From assembly GCA_022749755.1 (NCBI GenBank), contig CM040445.1, positions 6,283,182-6,347,181 on the forward strand: DNA of 64,000 nt, read 5' to 3'. This DNA is from Azadirachta indica (Eukaryota > Streptophyta > Magnoliopsida > Sapindales > Meliaceae). Both the position numbers and the translations under genes were made by a program. Below are positions 52,401 to 64,000 of the stretch, piece after piece. Numbering within the stretch: position 1 is the stretch's first letter; every line of letters begins with the position of its first letter. The notes under the pieces were generated by a model. The model was given only the letters and a program-made list of their open reading frames with translations. It had not been told where the DNA came from and ran no database searches.

Positions 52401-55400
52401 CAATTTTAAAATAAACGTCCTCGTCACTTGAGAGCAATGATGCACCGGAAAACAGCTTCACAATTGCATAGTCAAAACAATATTTGGACTTCATTAATAT
52501 TAAGTAGACTATGGATATATAATCTACCTGTTCACTAAGAAAAAATAATAAAGACTTAAAAATCAGAATAATGTTAAAAAGGAATGTTGGAGAGACACTG
52601 GAAATATCTTATAACTGCTAAAGCAGAGAGAACCTCTTTGGACATGGAAGAGGCCTTGTGAATAGAAGATCCATGAGGGCATTAGTAAAGTACTCTATGC
52701 TGAAATAAATGTAAAAGATGCAGTGAATAAAAATTTCAAGGACAATGCTGAAAGTTGGTGTTCTGAGATAATTGCCATTATTATTAAATTCCCTCTTAAT
52801 TAGACATAAAATATTTAGCCTGGTATTTTTTGCCAATATCATAAGAATTCCAAACAAAAATACAAGTGTCTGAAATATCTTCAATTTATATGTTATCAAC
52901 ATATGCACACAGAGAGGCAAATGATCCATCAATTGGAACATATTTTGCAACATACCTCTTCCTAATGGAAGTATATTTCTCATTTTCACAGACAGACTTG
53001 TATATGTTTGCAAGAAGAAAACTTTGTGCATCCTTAAGCACCTAAAATGTTACAAAAACATGGACCTGAAAATGTGTTTGAGTTGGATTAAAATCATTAT
53101 ATATACAGGAAACCAAAACAGTCTGACCTTTGCAAGTAAAGGCAATGCATCCAAAGCTGTTTTAAGGAGAATAATGCTTGATATCAGTGTTTGGCTCTTT
53201 CTAGCATTATCAACATCCAAGACCTTACTCGTAACTTTCTTTGGCTTGAAGCAGAAGTGGCAAAGTACCCTATCTGAGAGGGTACGGAAGTTCACATTCA
53301 TATGAAAGATGCAAATGGAGAAGAAACGAATATAAAACGTAGCATTTCTTTAGTTATTTCTTCCTTTCATTTCTGCTTACCAGTCTCTTTTGGAAACTTC
53401 CGCAGAACCTGAGAGAGTCCAAAGAACAGTTGCTCATTGCTCATCAGCTCATCCTGGAATAAAATGTTGAAAACACATGTTAATGGCTTTAAAACCGTCA
53501 TTTGAGCTGTCCTATCATAACATCAAGAATTTCAGAGAAATCTAAATTTAAACAGGCAGTTGTGCGTAAGTAGACATTTTGCAGAAATAAAATGATCACT
53601 TCATCTGCAAGATTGTATAAGTTTCAGCAGACAGTTGCTACTTAATTGCTGGGCCTTGAAATTATACAGCCAAATAAAGAAATTTCAATCTAAGCTATTA
53701 GCACAAGAATGCCTATGGTTTTTGGAGCTTTGTATGAATGTCACACATTGAAAATGATGTGGGAAGTAAAACATGACAGTTGACATTTCTAATGAGACTA
53801 TAATATATGAATGTGGCTGGCAGCATGGTTTCCACAAGCCCATCTGCCTCCATAGTGCAACAGAAAAAATTATAAAAGAAGAAAGGAAATTGACCATATT
53901 GAATTAAATCATGACTAATTTAATGAGCAATGTGACTATTCAGTCATGTTGGCACAGAATAAGCACAACATATGATTCAAACAGATATCCTTCTTGCCAA
54001 AGTTGATGGTGCATGATAAACGTGGAAGAACAGCATCTTTGCAGTAAACAAATAAATCTAAGGACAATTGAGAATGACTTAGGAATAATGCTTCAAACTA
54101 GATTAAGCTGAAAATTCCAAATGCAAAATTAACCAGGCAGTCCAGACGAGTGTTGATAGTTTCAATATCTTTCAAGGGCTGTAACAGATTGGCACGCAGC
54201 AGCCTAGTCCTGGAAAAGAAAGACCAAAGAGCACTATATTATTAAATTTTATCAGCAAAATTTGCCAAAAGAAAAAGGGAAGAAAAATGGTTCTGTGTGA
54301 GTGTCTGCGCATTTTCGTAAATATGTATTATGCTGCATACTGTTAGAATTAAAGAAAAGAAAATATGAAATGAAGATGGGAAAAGAAACAAAAATCAGAA
54401 ACAGCTGTTAATATGACATACGGCATCAGTCAACTTGTCAAGTGGTTACATACCCTCCAATAGTTTTTGTTGTCTTCAGCATATGGAACAGACTTCTTTT
54501 CTTGTTGCTTGTGCCCCAAAGGGCAGAATGAAGTGGCTCAATAATTTCTAAATTCTGGACACTGCAATTAAAATCAACTGTTAATTACCAAATAAGTAGA
54601 AAGGAAAATCAAAACTTTGAATTGCTAGTGGAATCTATCCTAGGGAAGTATCAGTTTTCCTATAGAAAATAATATTATGAAAAATCTGATTTGTGTGATA
54701 TATAAAACACTATTAGAGACCTCTAGAAGGAACCAACAATACCTAGTAGCATCAATATTCATATGGTCAAATGATCCATTAAAAGTTACCTGAGAAAGTG
54801 AGAACACAATGATGGTGAAGGTTAGAATCATCCAGAAAACAGAGTGAAGTTGACTGTAAACATAAAAGATTAAAAGCGTTTTTTCATGGAAGTTAAACTG
54901 AAGTGGTACATCTGAGCTATTCATTATAAGTACAAAATCTACATAGCTAGTATTACATGTTGTGTAAAATCTCTCAAAAAGCAGCTAGAGAACTTGCATG
55001 CCTTAACAAAAACTTCCATGCCACACATGACAAAACAATGACAAGAAAATCCTTTTAAGTACTATGTTATATTTGGCCAACTCATTAATGTAAGTTAGAG
55101 ACACAGAGAACATTCAAGTGGTACAAAAGAAGTTTGAATGATAGAGGCTCTTTCTTTGAGAGACTCATAATAACTGAAGCCAGATATTCAGCAAAAGTTT
55201 TGTCTGTCAAGTTATATTTTCCCACAAGTATAGATTACAGTTAAATACTGGCAGAGATATTCCATGCAGGAAGAGTTACCAAGAACTCTAAAAAAAGGTT
55301 CTCATAGGTAATGACAAACTCCGTATGACCATCAAAATAATGTCCTCCAACAAATTCAATAAGATGTCAACTACATAAACAGGGTGCTAACAAATAAAAA

Positions 55401-57867
55401 GTAGTAGCAGGTAGTATAATTTGGAAGAAAAAAGGTTAGCTAGAACAGGTTAGAGAATGTGAGAAACAGAAGGTAGGGTAATAGGTGTTAAACTGCCTAG
55501 AGGCAGCCACAAGCTCCAACAATTAAATATGAAGTGTTAAGAAAGAGAATTGTTCTGTGGAACAAAAACCACTGATAATCATATTTATTATTCTAATCAC
55601 TGGCAAAGGAGCATGCACTATAAGGCACATACCAGTAAGGAGTGGTTTGTAACAACGACCCCTTTCTCTGCTTCTATCCTGTGCATGAAGGTGAAACTGG
55701 ATTTTAAGAACCAGAAAACTGACAAGGACAGCAAGTAGGTAACCACTCGTAACAGATAGACTTGAAAAAGTTTTTACTTAGTTGCTAAACACTACAATAT
55801 TGCTAGATAATTTGGGGAAAAAAACTATGCAGGATCCAAAGACATCATGTTCTTTGATGTAGTCCTTGGACAAAAATCATAGTTACTCAAGGCAAGGATT
55901 CCATCTACGCACACTGCATTTGAAAAAGAGTTCTGAAGAGCAGATTTGGACATTAGAGAATTGTACTGTTCCTTATCCACACAAAGATGCACAGATACCC
56001 TCATACACATGCACTAGAGAGTAATAGATTCTAATACCACTTTATAGTAGCTGCAGCAGCAGCCAGGCAGAGATAATACTGCTTGTAATACGTATCCAGA
56101 CCAAGGGCGGAGGGATCCTTGGCTGCTAAATTTTTAATCATCACAGCACCCTGGAAGATTAACCACAAATGGCATTTCAGCGAACAGAAAACTGTCAGCA
56201 CCCATAGTCTAAAGCACCTCTCAAGCATGAGAAGTATTCAATAAAACCTTGGTGTCATCAAAGCAACCACGAGCCATAACAACCTGTGTGAATCAGCATA
56301 ATATATTAGATCATTAACCATGCAAATTCTGTGCTCATACTATTGTTGTACATCACATCTACATGGAAAGACGTGCATGCAATTGCATATACACTCAGAG
56401 AAAGAGAGAAAAAGAGCAACAAATTTTGAATTCTTAAGGTACATCACCTTCTTGACTGACGCATAAAATCGATCTACCAATTCAGACACTCCAACCATAC
56501 CATCAGGCACCAGTTTGTTTGGAGAAACAATGATCACCATGGGATCATAAAAATGCAGCAAGGTTTTTGTATTTTGATATGAGCTGCTGGTTTCAATATA
56601 TTGAGAAAGATGCAGTGTAGCAGACCTCAAGTCAAAAGCAGCTACCCCGACCTGTTGAGACAATTGGTTTTACTCAAACATTATATACTTAAGTGAAAAT
56701 CTAACTTATCTAGGAGGTCCATGTGAAGACGCAATTCATACTAGGTAAAGATACTTCAGTAGTAATACAAAAAATAAAACAAACATAACTATTCATAGAT
56801 TCAGTTTCAAATAGAACATTCCAACCTTTTGCAGATGATAAGGATCCAACTCAAACAACAGAAACAAGTATTAATTGTTTCTTTGAATTTGAAGCTGAAT
56901 CACTACCATGTGTAATATAGATATTCTATATTAAGGAATAGATTTGAGATTGCCATATGCCCTCTAGTACTTGGCATAATAGTCAAAGTTCCATATATAA
57001 TACTTTGGAGTAGTATTCTACTTAGGAAAATAAGATCACTTTCACCGAAAACTCCATATCGTACTGTTTCAGTTTGAAACTATGACAAGAATTGAAGAAG
57101 GCTGGACTCCCAATTTAGCTTATGGATATGAAGTCACAACCAAGAATATCCTAGCATTTTGAATTGATAGCATTATTCTTCTTGTTTAAATTGTTAAATT
57201 CTCGAGTTTGAAATTTGTTTTGTTTGGCTTATACATAATTGAATGCTAAATAAGCGTTGGATCACTTCTTGCCAAAGCAACAATTCATGAAAAAATAAAA
57301 CATCAAATACACTAGCAAGAAAAAATCATATACAAAGAAATAGTTTCCATCATCTCAAGATCTTTGTTAATGTTACATTAAGGAATCACAAAAAATAAAG
57401 ATGATACACCTATGTTTCTGGCTTCAATCCTTGATTCAAACGTATCAAATACAGCCTTTCTCATTGCAGTTACAAACAATATATTACGTCAGTAGTTTTT
57501 CTCTTTGTAATGGTTAAACAAAAGATTACAATTATAGATGCTTATCTAAGACCTATAATTTGGAAAGGAAAATGAGAATAAACATTGGAGACGAGATTGA
57601 AACAAAACCACATGCAATCATCTTCACAAAATCTCTTACGGAAGAAAAAAAATGGACTTTATTAAAATAAAAGCAAGAATCATAACAGAATAACGAAACT
57701 CATTTTATTTGTAAATTTGAAATTAGAATTAGAAAAAATGTATGTATTTTGTCAATTTCTTTTCTTCTTGTGCTTTTCCTCGAGAGCCAAACAGAGAGTA
57801 CCTCTTTAGCTCGGTTCTCGATGAGACCAGTTACGAAGCTCGATCGCTCTCCTCCGTCATCTTCCAT
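46493..57867 (-). CDS. MSH4: DNA mismatch repair-family protein MSH4 (meiotic crossover factor)
   Basis: Twenty-four coding exons in transcript order: 57867-57802, 56651-56448, 56283-56248, 56150-56038, 55678-55633, 54789-54743, 54561-54454, 54209-54134, 53453-53381, 53273-53128, 53041-52956, 51957-51818, 51721-51582, 51479-51429, 50615-50552, 49894-49751, 49676-49609, 49497-49439, 48729-48573, 48260-48208, 48126-48028, 47318-47204, 47125-47003, 46657-46493. Every phase closes, giving 792 aa, the length I recall for Arabidopsis MSH4. With MSH5 it forms a clamp that stabilises recombination intermediates and promotes class I crossovers in meiotic nuclei. It lacks the N-terminal mismatch-recognition domain of MutS, as expected. 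The ATPase is complete: Walker A GPNMSGKST at about 553-561, split by an intron within the Met codon, Walker [17 protein letters not shown] with Asp632/Glu633, and the ATH motif in FATHM. Nothing is truncated or shifted. Introns are small to medium; the longest (57801-56652) follows exon 1. Confidence 0.95.
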
Positions 57868-58849
57868 TTCACTTTGCCGATAAAAGTCGAGATCAAAAGG
57901 TCGAGTTGAGCAAATGCGCGGCAATTTGTGGCCTACTTATAGAAGTAAATCTAGTGCTATTGCTAAACTGAACGAAGTGCGTAGTTTGCTTAAAATGCGC
58001 ACCACATATTGAATGGGTAAACGTTAGCGGGAAGTTGAACCAACGGTCTTGGCAGGAATTTAGAATTTTAAGAGAATAAAAATAAAAATTAGGTGTTAAA
58101 AGCTAATTTTAAATATTAATATATTCTTACCAATAATATTACAAAAAGAAGTTTACAAGATTTTATACAAAATAAATGTCTCAAATAAATCTTTTTACAT
58201 CTTATATTTTAAAATAACCAAGAATTAAAAATTAAATAGCTCCATATTATTTATTCTTAAAATTTACACCATTATTGACTCATTATTATAAATCTGAAAT
58301 AAATTATAAATGAAAATTTGAAAAATTCTATAATTCTGTTTTGAAATTTCCTCTCATTATATATTAGCTTAAGTATTTGTGGAGACCGTATCAAAATCAT
58401 ATTAAATAGACTATTCAAGATATTTGAAGAAATTAAACAAGCATCTGAAGAGAAAAAAGATGTGAATATTAAACCCTTAACTTTACAGTGGAGGTGGTGA
58501 TTAGCATTTAGGCCAAAATAGTGGTTCTTCTCTATTACGATTATAATTACACGCTCAAAGTCTATCCCCTGGATCTCAACCAGTAGTACCACTTCAGCAG
58601 ATTATTTGATTGCTTCATCAAATCTATGGGGTCACAATGCCATTTACATTTATGCAATTAAGGTGAGGGTGTATTACTGCTGCGTATGCAGGAAAACAAG
58701 AGCTGCGTATTGTAGAATGAAGGGTAAATATTTGGAAATAATTATACAAGGTTTTTCACTTTTTAAGTTGAATAAAAGAGGAAGGAGCACAACAACTAAA
58801 ATAAAAATACAGCCACCCTATTGCCACTGCGGCTTTCATTTTCTTAAAA
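57868..58849. other. Intergenic region: MSH4 promoter and oxidoreductase 3' end
   Basis: Both flanking genes run on the minus strand, so the region holds the 3' untranslated region of the oxidoreductase (right) and the MSH4 promoter (left). Sequence is AT-rich and no further gene is supported. Confidence 0.55.
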
Positions 58850-59733
58850 CTATTTGCAATTAAGTTCATCCAGGACTTCCTCTATTGTAACAAATCGGCC
58901 CGTCTCAATGGAAACCTGCGCTGCAACTCCGATTGCAACTGAAATCAAGCCATCTTGCAAATCAACTTCTGGAGCTTGTGTTCCTTTACCTCTGATTGCA
59001 GACAAGAAGTTAAGGTGCTCCAAATAGCTAGAACCATGATGAAGGCCGTCATATCTGAAAAATAAATCAATTTCTGTTTTGATTAAACAACATCCAAGAG
59101 AATGATATGAAACAATTAAAACTAAGTGAAAGCTACACACTTTATACGATCATCTGCAGCTTTTAAAGTCTGGACACTGTCTCTTCCAGCCTCTCGAGTA
59201 CCAATCCGCACAATACTCTCAGGAACAAAGGCCTCACCCTGCAACAAACTCGTAGCATGAATTATATTAAGAGTTAGAAAACACATACTCCAACCTACAT
59301 AGTTCAACATATGGAAAAATACGGAAGATGAAATTGATGGTCAAACGGAAATGAGGTGAAAGAGGGGGGGGTGGCGTGGGAGAGAGGAAAGGGAGAAATC
59401 TTACCTTTCCAACGTCACCAACAACAGATATCTCTTGTTCATTCTTACTCCCTTCAGCAAACATGCAAAGGTCAAGCATCCCTCGAGAGCCATTCTCAAA
59501 ATCAACAATAACATAAGCATTGTCAATGATGTCTGGTGCCTGAACCATAAGTAAAATTGTCAAAAGCAACTCTGAGTAACATAGCAGAAAATAAGATTTT
59601 AAATTTTGAAATGTATCAAACTCCAGGAAAGAAGGATAAACAATAGCCAAAACTAAAAATCATGACGCTAAAAACTTTCCAGATTATTGAAATGAAAAAG
59701 AAAAGTCGAATACAAGATGTTAAGCAATTAAGA

Positions 59734-59778
<45 letters not shown>

Positions 59779-61860
59779 CAAATATGATGTGCGCATATAA
59801 CAGAAAAACCTTGAATGCTCAAGGGTTATAAGTCAATGAGCAGATAAAAACCCCCTGATTCGTTACTACACAGATTTTGGCCATGGAAGCCAGTTCAATA
59901 TAATTTATATAAACATATCACATATCACTAAAATATTTGTGGTAAGCTAGTTTCTTCATACAGCATCCTAAAGGCAGAAGCTAATTTCAGCACTTAAGCT
60001 AATCAAATTTGTACTAATTGCAAAAGCACACTCCAAATATTTCATCTGCAATCAATGGATATCTGCTTTCCAACTCCCTCATTATTAACTTTGTTGTTTC
60101 TCCTTCTTTTTCCGTGATTATTGCCTCATGACTAAACTAGTATCCCAACTTCAAGACAAAAAGCTTTATTGTCTTTCTATCAGATAATCAACCATAAGTC
60201 AACAGAAAGTTACCTTTCCATCATAAACCTCATCTTTGTGATTGACATCCATAGCTCCAGAAGCCATCACACGTAGGGGATTTGAACCAGCAAAGAGCCT
60301 CATCAGGTCAAAGAAGTGGCAGCACTTTTCCACCAGAGTACCCCCAGTATTAGCATTGAACCGATTCCAATTGTTGACCTTGAACATGTACAAGTCAATA
60401 AGATAAAAGGTACAATAAGAGCATAAACTTGGGTTGTATAACTTACCTTAACCAAGAAAGGAAATCGATGTTCTCGGATTGCCACCATCTTCACTTGTCC
60501 AAGTGTTCCACCCTTAACTATTTGTATCAGTTTAGCAACGGGCGGCATGTATCTGTACTCTAGTCCAACTTGAACCAGTATATCTGGCCTCTTCCTAGCA
60601 GCATCTACAACCTAATTCCAATATAAAATAAAATTAATAGTCAACATATTTCAGGGAGAAAATAGTAAGGATCAGCATGCATCGTTATTAGAATAACAAC
60701 AATAATAATCACTTTCCTACTTTTTTCTACCTTCTTTGATTCATGATATGTCTAAAATGTCATTTCAAGCAGTATTATTAACATTTATGATAACTTATCA
60801 CATTTTTGTCAACATCATGGGGTATTGGGGTTTAGAGTACAAAATTTACACAAAAAATAAATGATTTCAAGATGATAAGATACGTTTTTTCCTTCACACA
60901 CTTGTTTCCACAGCTTTGGCTGTTTTATGATAAAAAATGGTCCAAGCCCCTGCCCCCTACTTGCATTATACTTCGATTAATTTGAAAAGCATAAGCAAAC
61001 AAGTTTATGATAATGCAGGAATCTTCAATCACAATAACTATGTTGATTTAGCAGATCACCAAAAAGAAAGCTTCTTCCTGGATCATGTATTAAGGGTGAT
61101 TAGAACTCCTTTCTTCAAAACTTCAGATAATGACATCTCCAGTTCTATTAAAGTCAAAATTCAAAATTCTTACCATCAAAGACAAGCAAAGCAGAAACCA
61201 TAACAATAAATAGCCACCTTTTTGCAGTCTGCAACTGTTGTGCACAATGGTTTCTCCACTAGTACATGATGAGGTTTTGGGTGGTTGATAATATCCATCA
61301 GAATCTGATGATGAGTCATGTTTGGAGTGGACACAACCACTACGTCACAAAGCCCACTGTCCAATAGCTCCTTATGCCCTGAGAAAACCTTTATAAAACT
61401 ATCCATTGAGATACAGTTTCTTGTACTAAAATTACTACAAAGTAGTAATGGACTTAGAGTTGATAATTATCATTTGAAATTGTCAGATCAACTTATCAGT
61501 TAAAGTAAACTGGTGGACTAATTATCATTTAGCGATAAGCTTGAAGAAAGACCTACTCTGAGAATTGTCAAATTACAAAATAGTCAGAATCTAAACCTCG
61601 CTTTGTGCATAAATTAATCCATTAAAAACCTACTCAGAAATAAACTTTCCTACTGGTAATGAAAGTTGTGTACGTACCTTGACAGGCCAGTTAAAGGAGT
61701 GCGCTGATTCGAGGGCGAGTTGTTGAGAGGGAGGATGAGGGTCAGCAATGCAGACAACGGCAACGCCTTCGCTGCGAAGATGGTGCAAATTGATGAGGTG
61801 TTCTCTTCCCATCATTCCTACGCCTATGATCCCATACTTGACTGTATTTTTATGAGCCAT
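58850..61860 (-). CDS. Gfo/Idh/MocA-family NAD(P)-dependent oxidoreductase
   Basis: Seven coding exons in transcript order: 61860-61678, 61388-61218, 60611-60447, 60378-60214, 59539-59405, 59238-59141, 59054-58850; phases close for 373 aa. The N-terminal Rossmann fold starts [14 protein letters not shown] with GxGxxG at about 13-18; VEKPL with the family's conserved EKP is at about 106-108; and [19 protein letters not shown] fits the C-terminal substrate domain. Members use NAD or NADP to oxidise or reduce sugars, inositols or related compounds; substrate cannot be predicted here. No transit or signal peptide is seen (N terminus [10 protein letters not shown]), so a cytosolic location is likely. 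The first intron is short and exon sizes are mostly multiples of three (phase 0 joins), except the last junction. From memory the Arabidopsis counterpart also sits next to MSH4. Confidence 0.92.
59739..59777. repeat. (AT)n microsatellite in oxidoreductase intron 4
   Basis: Uninterrupted AT tract of about 38 bp between the exons ending at 60214 and starting at 59539. Confidence 0.9.
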
Positions 61861-62680
61861 GATTTCTTATTGAGAGCTTCGTTTCTTTCTTTCTCCCTCT
61901 CAAAGTCAAAAGTTTTCTGTTAGTGTCTTTTCTAGTTATTGATTAAATTTTGTGGCGCTTAGTAGCTCGTCAGTTGGCGAATTTGAAACGAGGATTGCAT
62001 CCGCATGACTTTTAACGATGCGGGTCGGGTAAATGTTTTTAAAGGGGAAAATATCGTCATTCGTCAACAATGCGAAAATTAGACAGCGTGGAACCTCTGT
62101 TGTCCACAGTAAACGACATGTTGTCCGTGAATGTTGTAGTGTATGATAGTAGCATATCTTCGTACATAATTAGTTAATTACTAATTTTATTGAAAAATAA
62201 CTGAAAATGCTCATGTTTTCTCCTAAAAAATAAAAATACCCTCCCTCAAAAATTTCATTAAAAAATGCCCTATTTTGCCAATTTCATATCAAAATGCTCT
62301 CTTGTCCAAAATTTTGATGAACCGAAACCACCCACATTTTTAGGTTCAAGCAGTGTACATATTTTCACCTTTGAGCAACGTCCACCTTCAAGGCTTGTTA
62401 CGTTCGAGCACTATTGTCAAGATTTGCAGTATCAATTTCACGGCAAAAGAACATTGTGCAATCGAAAATTAATGGCAATGGTGATCATCAATTTCCTTTG
62501 ATTGAACAGGTTAGGCTTTTTCACCTCGAGTTATGATTTTATATAAATAAATGTAAAAACTTATGTTTTGACCATGATTAGGTGTTAAAATGTGTGTGTG
62601 TGTGTGAATATTGTATCGATCTGGGTGTTTGTATAAGTGTTGAAGTGAAATGAGATGATGATTTGATTGAATGAGAGTGT
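61861..62680. other. Oxidoreductase promoter region and AT-rich flank
   Basis: Immediate upstream DNA of the minus-strand oxidoreductase, then AT-rich sequence with a TG microsatellite at about 62591-62606. One open frame at 62265-62501 is not supported as a gene. Confidence 0.5.
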
Positions 62681-62689
62681 TTTTCACGA

Positions 62690-63090
62690 CAATATAGAAC
62701 CTTCGAAGGTGGTGTTCTTAAGTTTCGCAAAGTTCAGTTGCGGTTTGTGCTTGAATTTATAAGTTTTGAGCATGAAGCACAATTGGACTTTTGCATGAAT
62801 ATACAAATACCTTTGAGTGTGAACTTGCTTATAGGTGTTGGTATGTTGACGCGAAACTATAGCTTCATGCTTGAAAGTTTTTGTTTCAAGCATAAAGCCT
62901 TTTGTAATTACGAACACCTTCAAGCATGTTCTTGCTTGAAACTTCTTTCGCATTATTGCTTGAGAGTCTGCTTTCATTTACTTACTCGAAACTGCAAGAA
63001 GTTCGGTAGTTTCGAGCATGAAGTTTCTTACAGTTTCAAGTAAGAAAACTGAAGCACACCTTCGAGTGTGTAGTTTTAAGTGCATCTTGA
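62690..63090. repeat. Imperfect dispersed repeat cluster with GAGCATGAAG/CTTCATGCTT motifs in both orientations
   Basis: Variants of TTCGAGCATGAAG, TTCAAGCATAAAG, CCTTCGAGTGTG and their complements recur at irregular spacing of 20-60 bp. The motif family reappears as ACTCGAA/TTCGAGTAAG at 63915-63990. The open frames across it (both strands) simply reflect this repetition. It is probably part of a degenerate mobile element or satellite-like sequence that continues past the window edge. Confidence 0.55.
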
Positions 63091-64000
63091 ACTTTATTTA
63101 TATATCAAAAGAATAATTGATTTGATTTAATTGAAATATATATAAATTATATACTTAAAATATAAATATAACTTAATATAAATCCATTAAATACTGATAA
63201 AATTAAAATTGCATGTGGGCAGGCGACATGGTAACAGTATCTAAAACCTTGAAGACAAGGAAGGAGGACCACTTCGATGCAGGTTATAGTACAGATGAGT
63301 TTAATTGATTTTCATGGGGCAGGCGGCACAATTACTGGTGTTTGAGTCATGTTATGAGCAAGCAGATGACACAATTTAAGAAGAAATCGACAGAGTCTAA
63401 GGTTGAACGAAGGACATATGTCAATTGGTATAACTTAGAGGGTTTTCCAATAGTATTTCAAGCACTGGATGTTCTTCTTACCTAGCGACTTGTTTTTATT
63501 TTATTTTTTTACAAAATTTTTTTAATTGTCATGCTTAAATTGACGTAGCTATATTGTTTTTTAAGTATGAATGTATGAGACCATCTCCAATGCGAAGTCG
63601 ACGTTTGCGATACGCATTGGTGACAAGCTCTCTTATATGTTGAGGTGGTGTTCGAAGTAAAAGAATGTCTCATGTGAAACATATAAAAGCTGCATAAATT
63701 ATTCATAGGCTATGTTCGATTCGACATAAAATGAAGTTACTTCTCCTCTGATGTAAACATCGCCACTATTCACAGTTTATTCCGATGAACCTCCTAACAG
63801 AGTGACAATTGTAATCAATCCAACCATAATTGTAATAAGGTGCCAGAAAATGAATGTTATTTGATTGTGTCAAAAAGAAAATAAAAGGAAAAGAAAAATA
63901 AACACAAGAATTTGTCTTACTCGAAATTGAAGTTTGAGTAATTATGAAATCTCATCTTACTCAAATGTTAATTTCGAGTAAGATAGGATTTAACCTTACT
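63091..64000. other. Unassigned sequence at the right edge
   Basis: Contains short open stretches (for example a 31-codon frame from an ATG at about 63214) but no supported gene. The last 90 bp carry CTTACTC/GAGTAAG motifs in inverted orientation. It may belong to a mobile element extending beyond the window. Confidence 0.4.

Noticed and set aside
62265..63043. Two plus-strand open frames (78 and 101 codons) near the right edge.
   Set aside because: Their sequence is generated by recurring GAGCATGAAG-type repeats, giving repeated Phe-Glu-His; no start context or domain supports them.

Overview
The window is nuclear DNA from a flowering plant. The genes have many short exons with GT-AG introns, intergenic DNA is AT-rich, and plant-specific families occur (R2R3-MYB, GT47 exostosin, chloroplast-targeted isopropylmalate dehydratase small subunit, PQT3-type E3 ligase). 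Protein sequences look eudicot/rosid. A Citrus-like genome is my guess, but I cannot prove the species from sequence alone.

Layout. 1-3853: AT-rich intergenic DNA and the promoter of gene 1. 3854-7513 (+): SMPD4-type neutral sphingomyelinase-like protein, 4 coding exons, 806 aa. 10496-11252 (+): R2R3-MYB with a bHLH-interaction signature, 3 exons, 194 aa, followed by a long imperfect inverted repeat (11453-11775). 13320-17457 (-): GT47 exostosin-family glycosyltransferase, 4 coding exons, 527 aa, with a probable non-coding leader exon near 19520-19700 and an unexplained coding-like exon (18432-18703) in between. About 4 kb of repeat-containing DNA follows, including a probable non-autonomous hAT element. 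24144-28811 (+): AIM24-family protein, 10 exons, 281 aa. 29118-29190 (+): tRNA-Glu(CTC). 31588-38459 (+): PQT3-like RING E3 ligase with DWNN domain and CCHC zinc knuckle, 15 coding exons, 872 aa. 41544-42299 (-): isopropylmalate dehydratase small subunit, intronless, 251 aa. 43948-46077 (+): ribosomal protein eL15, 4 exons, 204 aa. 46493-57867 (-): meiotic MutS homologue MSH4, 24 exons, 792 aa. 58850-61860 (-): Gfo/Idh/MocA-family oxidoreductase, 7 exons, 373 aa. 61861-64000: promoter, then repeat-rich DNA.

Exon joins were read by hand from splice sites, reading phase and family continuity. Every multi-exon model closes in frame with no internal stop. The genes are unrelated housekeeping or developmental genes, not an operon. 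The segment AIM24-PQT3-eL15-MSH4-oxidoreductase appears, from memory, to be collinear with Arabidopsis chromosome 4 (about At4g17370-At4g17420). I found no convincing novel molecular system. The observations most worth checking are structural: the 323-bp foldback, a tandem duplication that copies a splice acceptor and part of an exon inside AIM24, 144-bp repeats upstream of the eL15 gene, and the orphan coding-like exon upstream of the GT47 gene.
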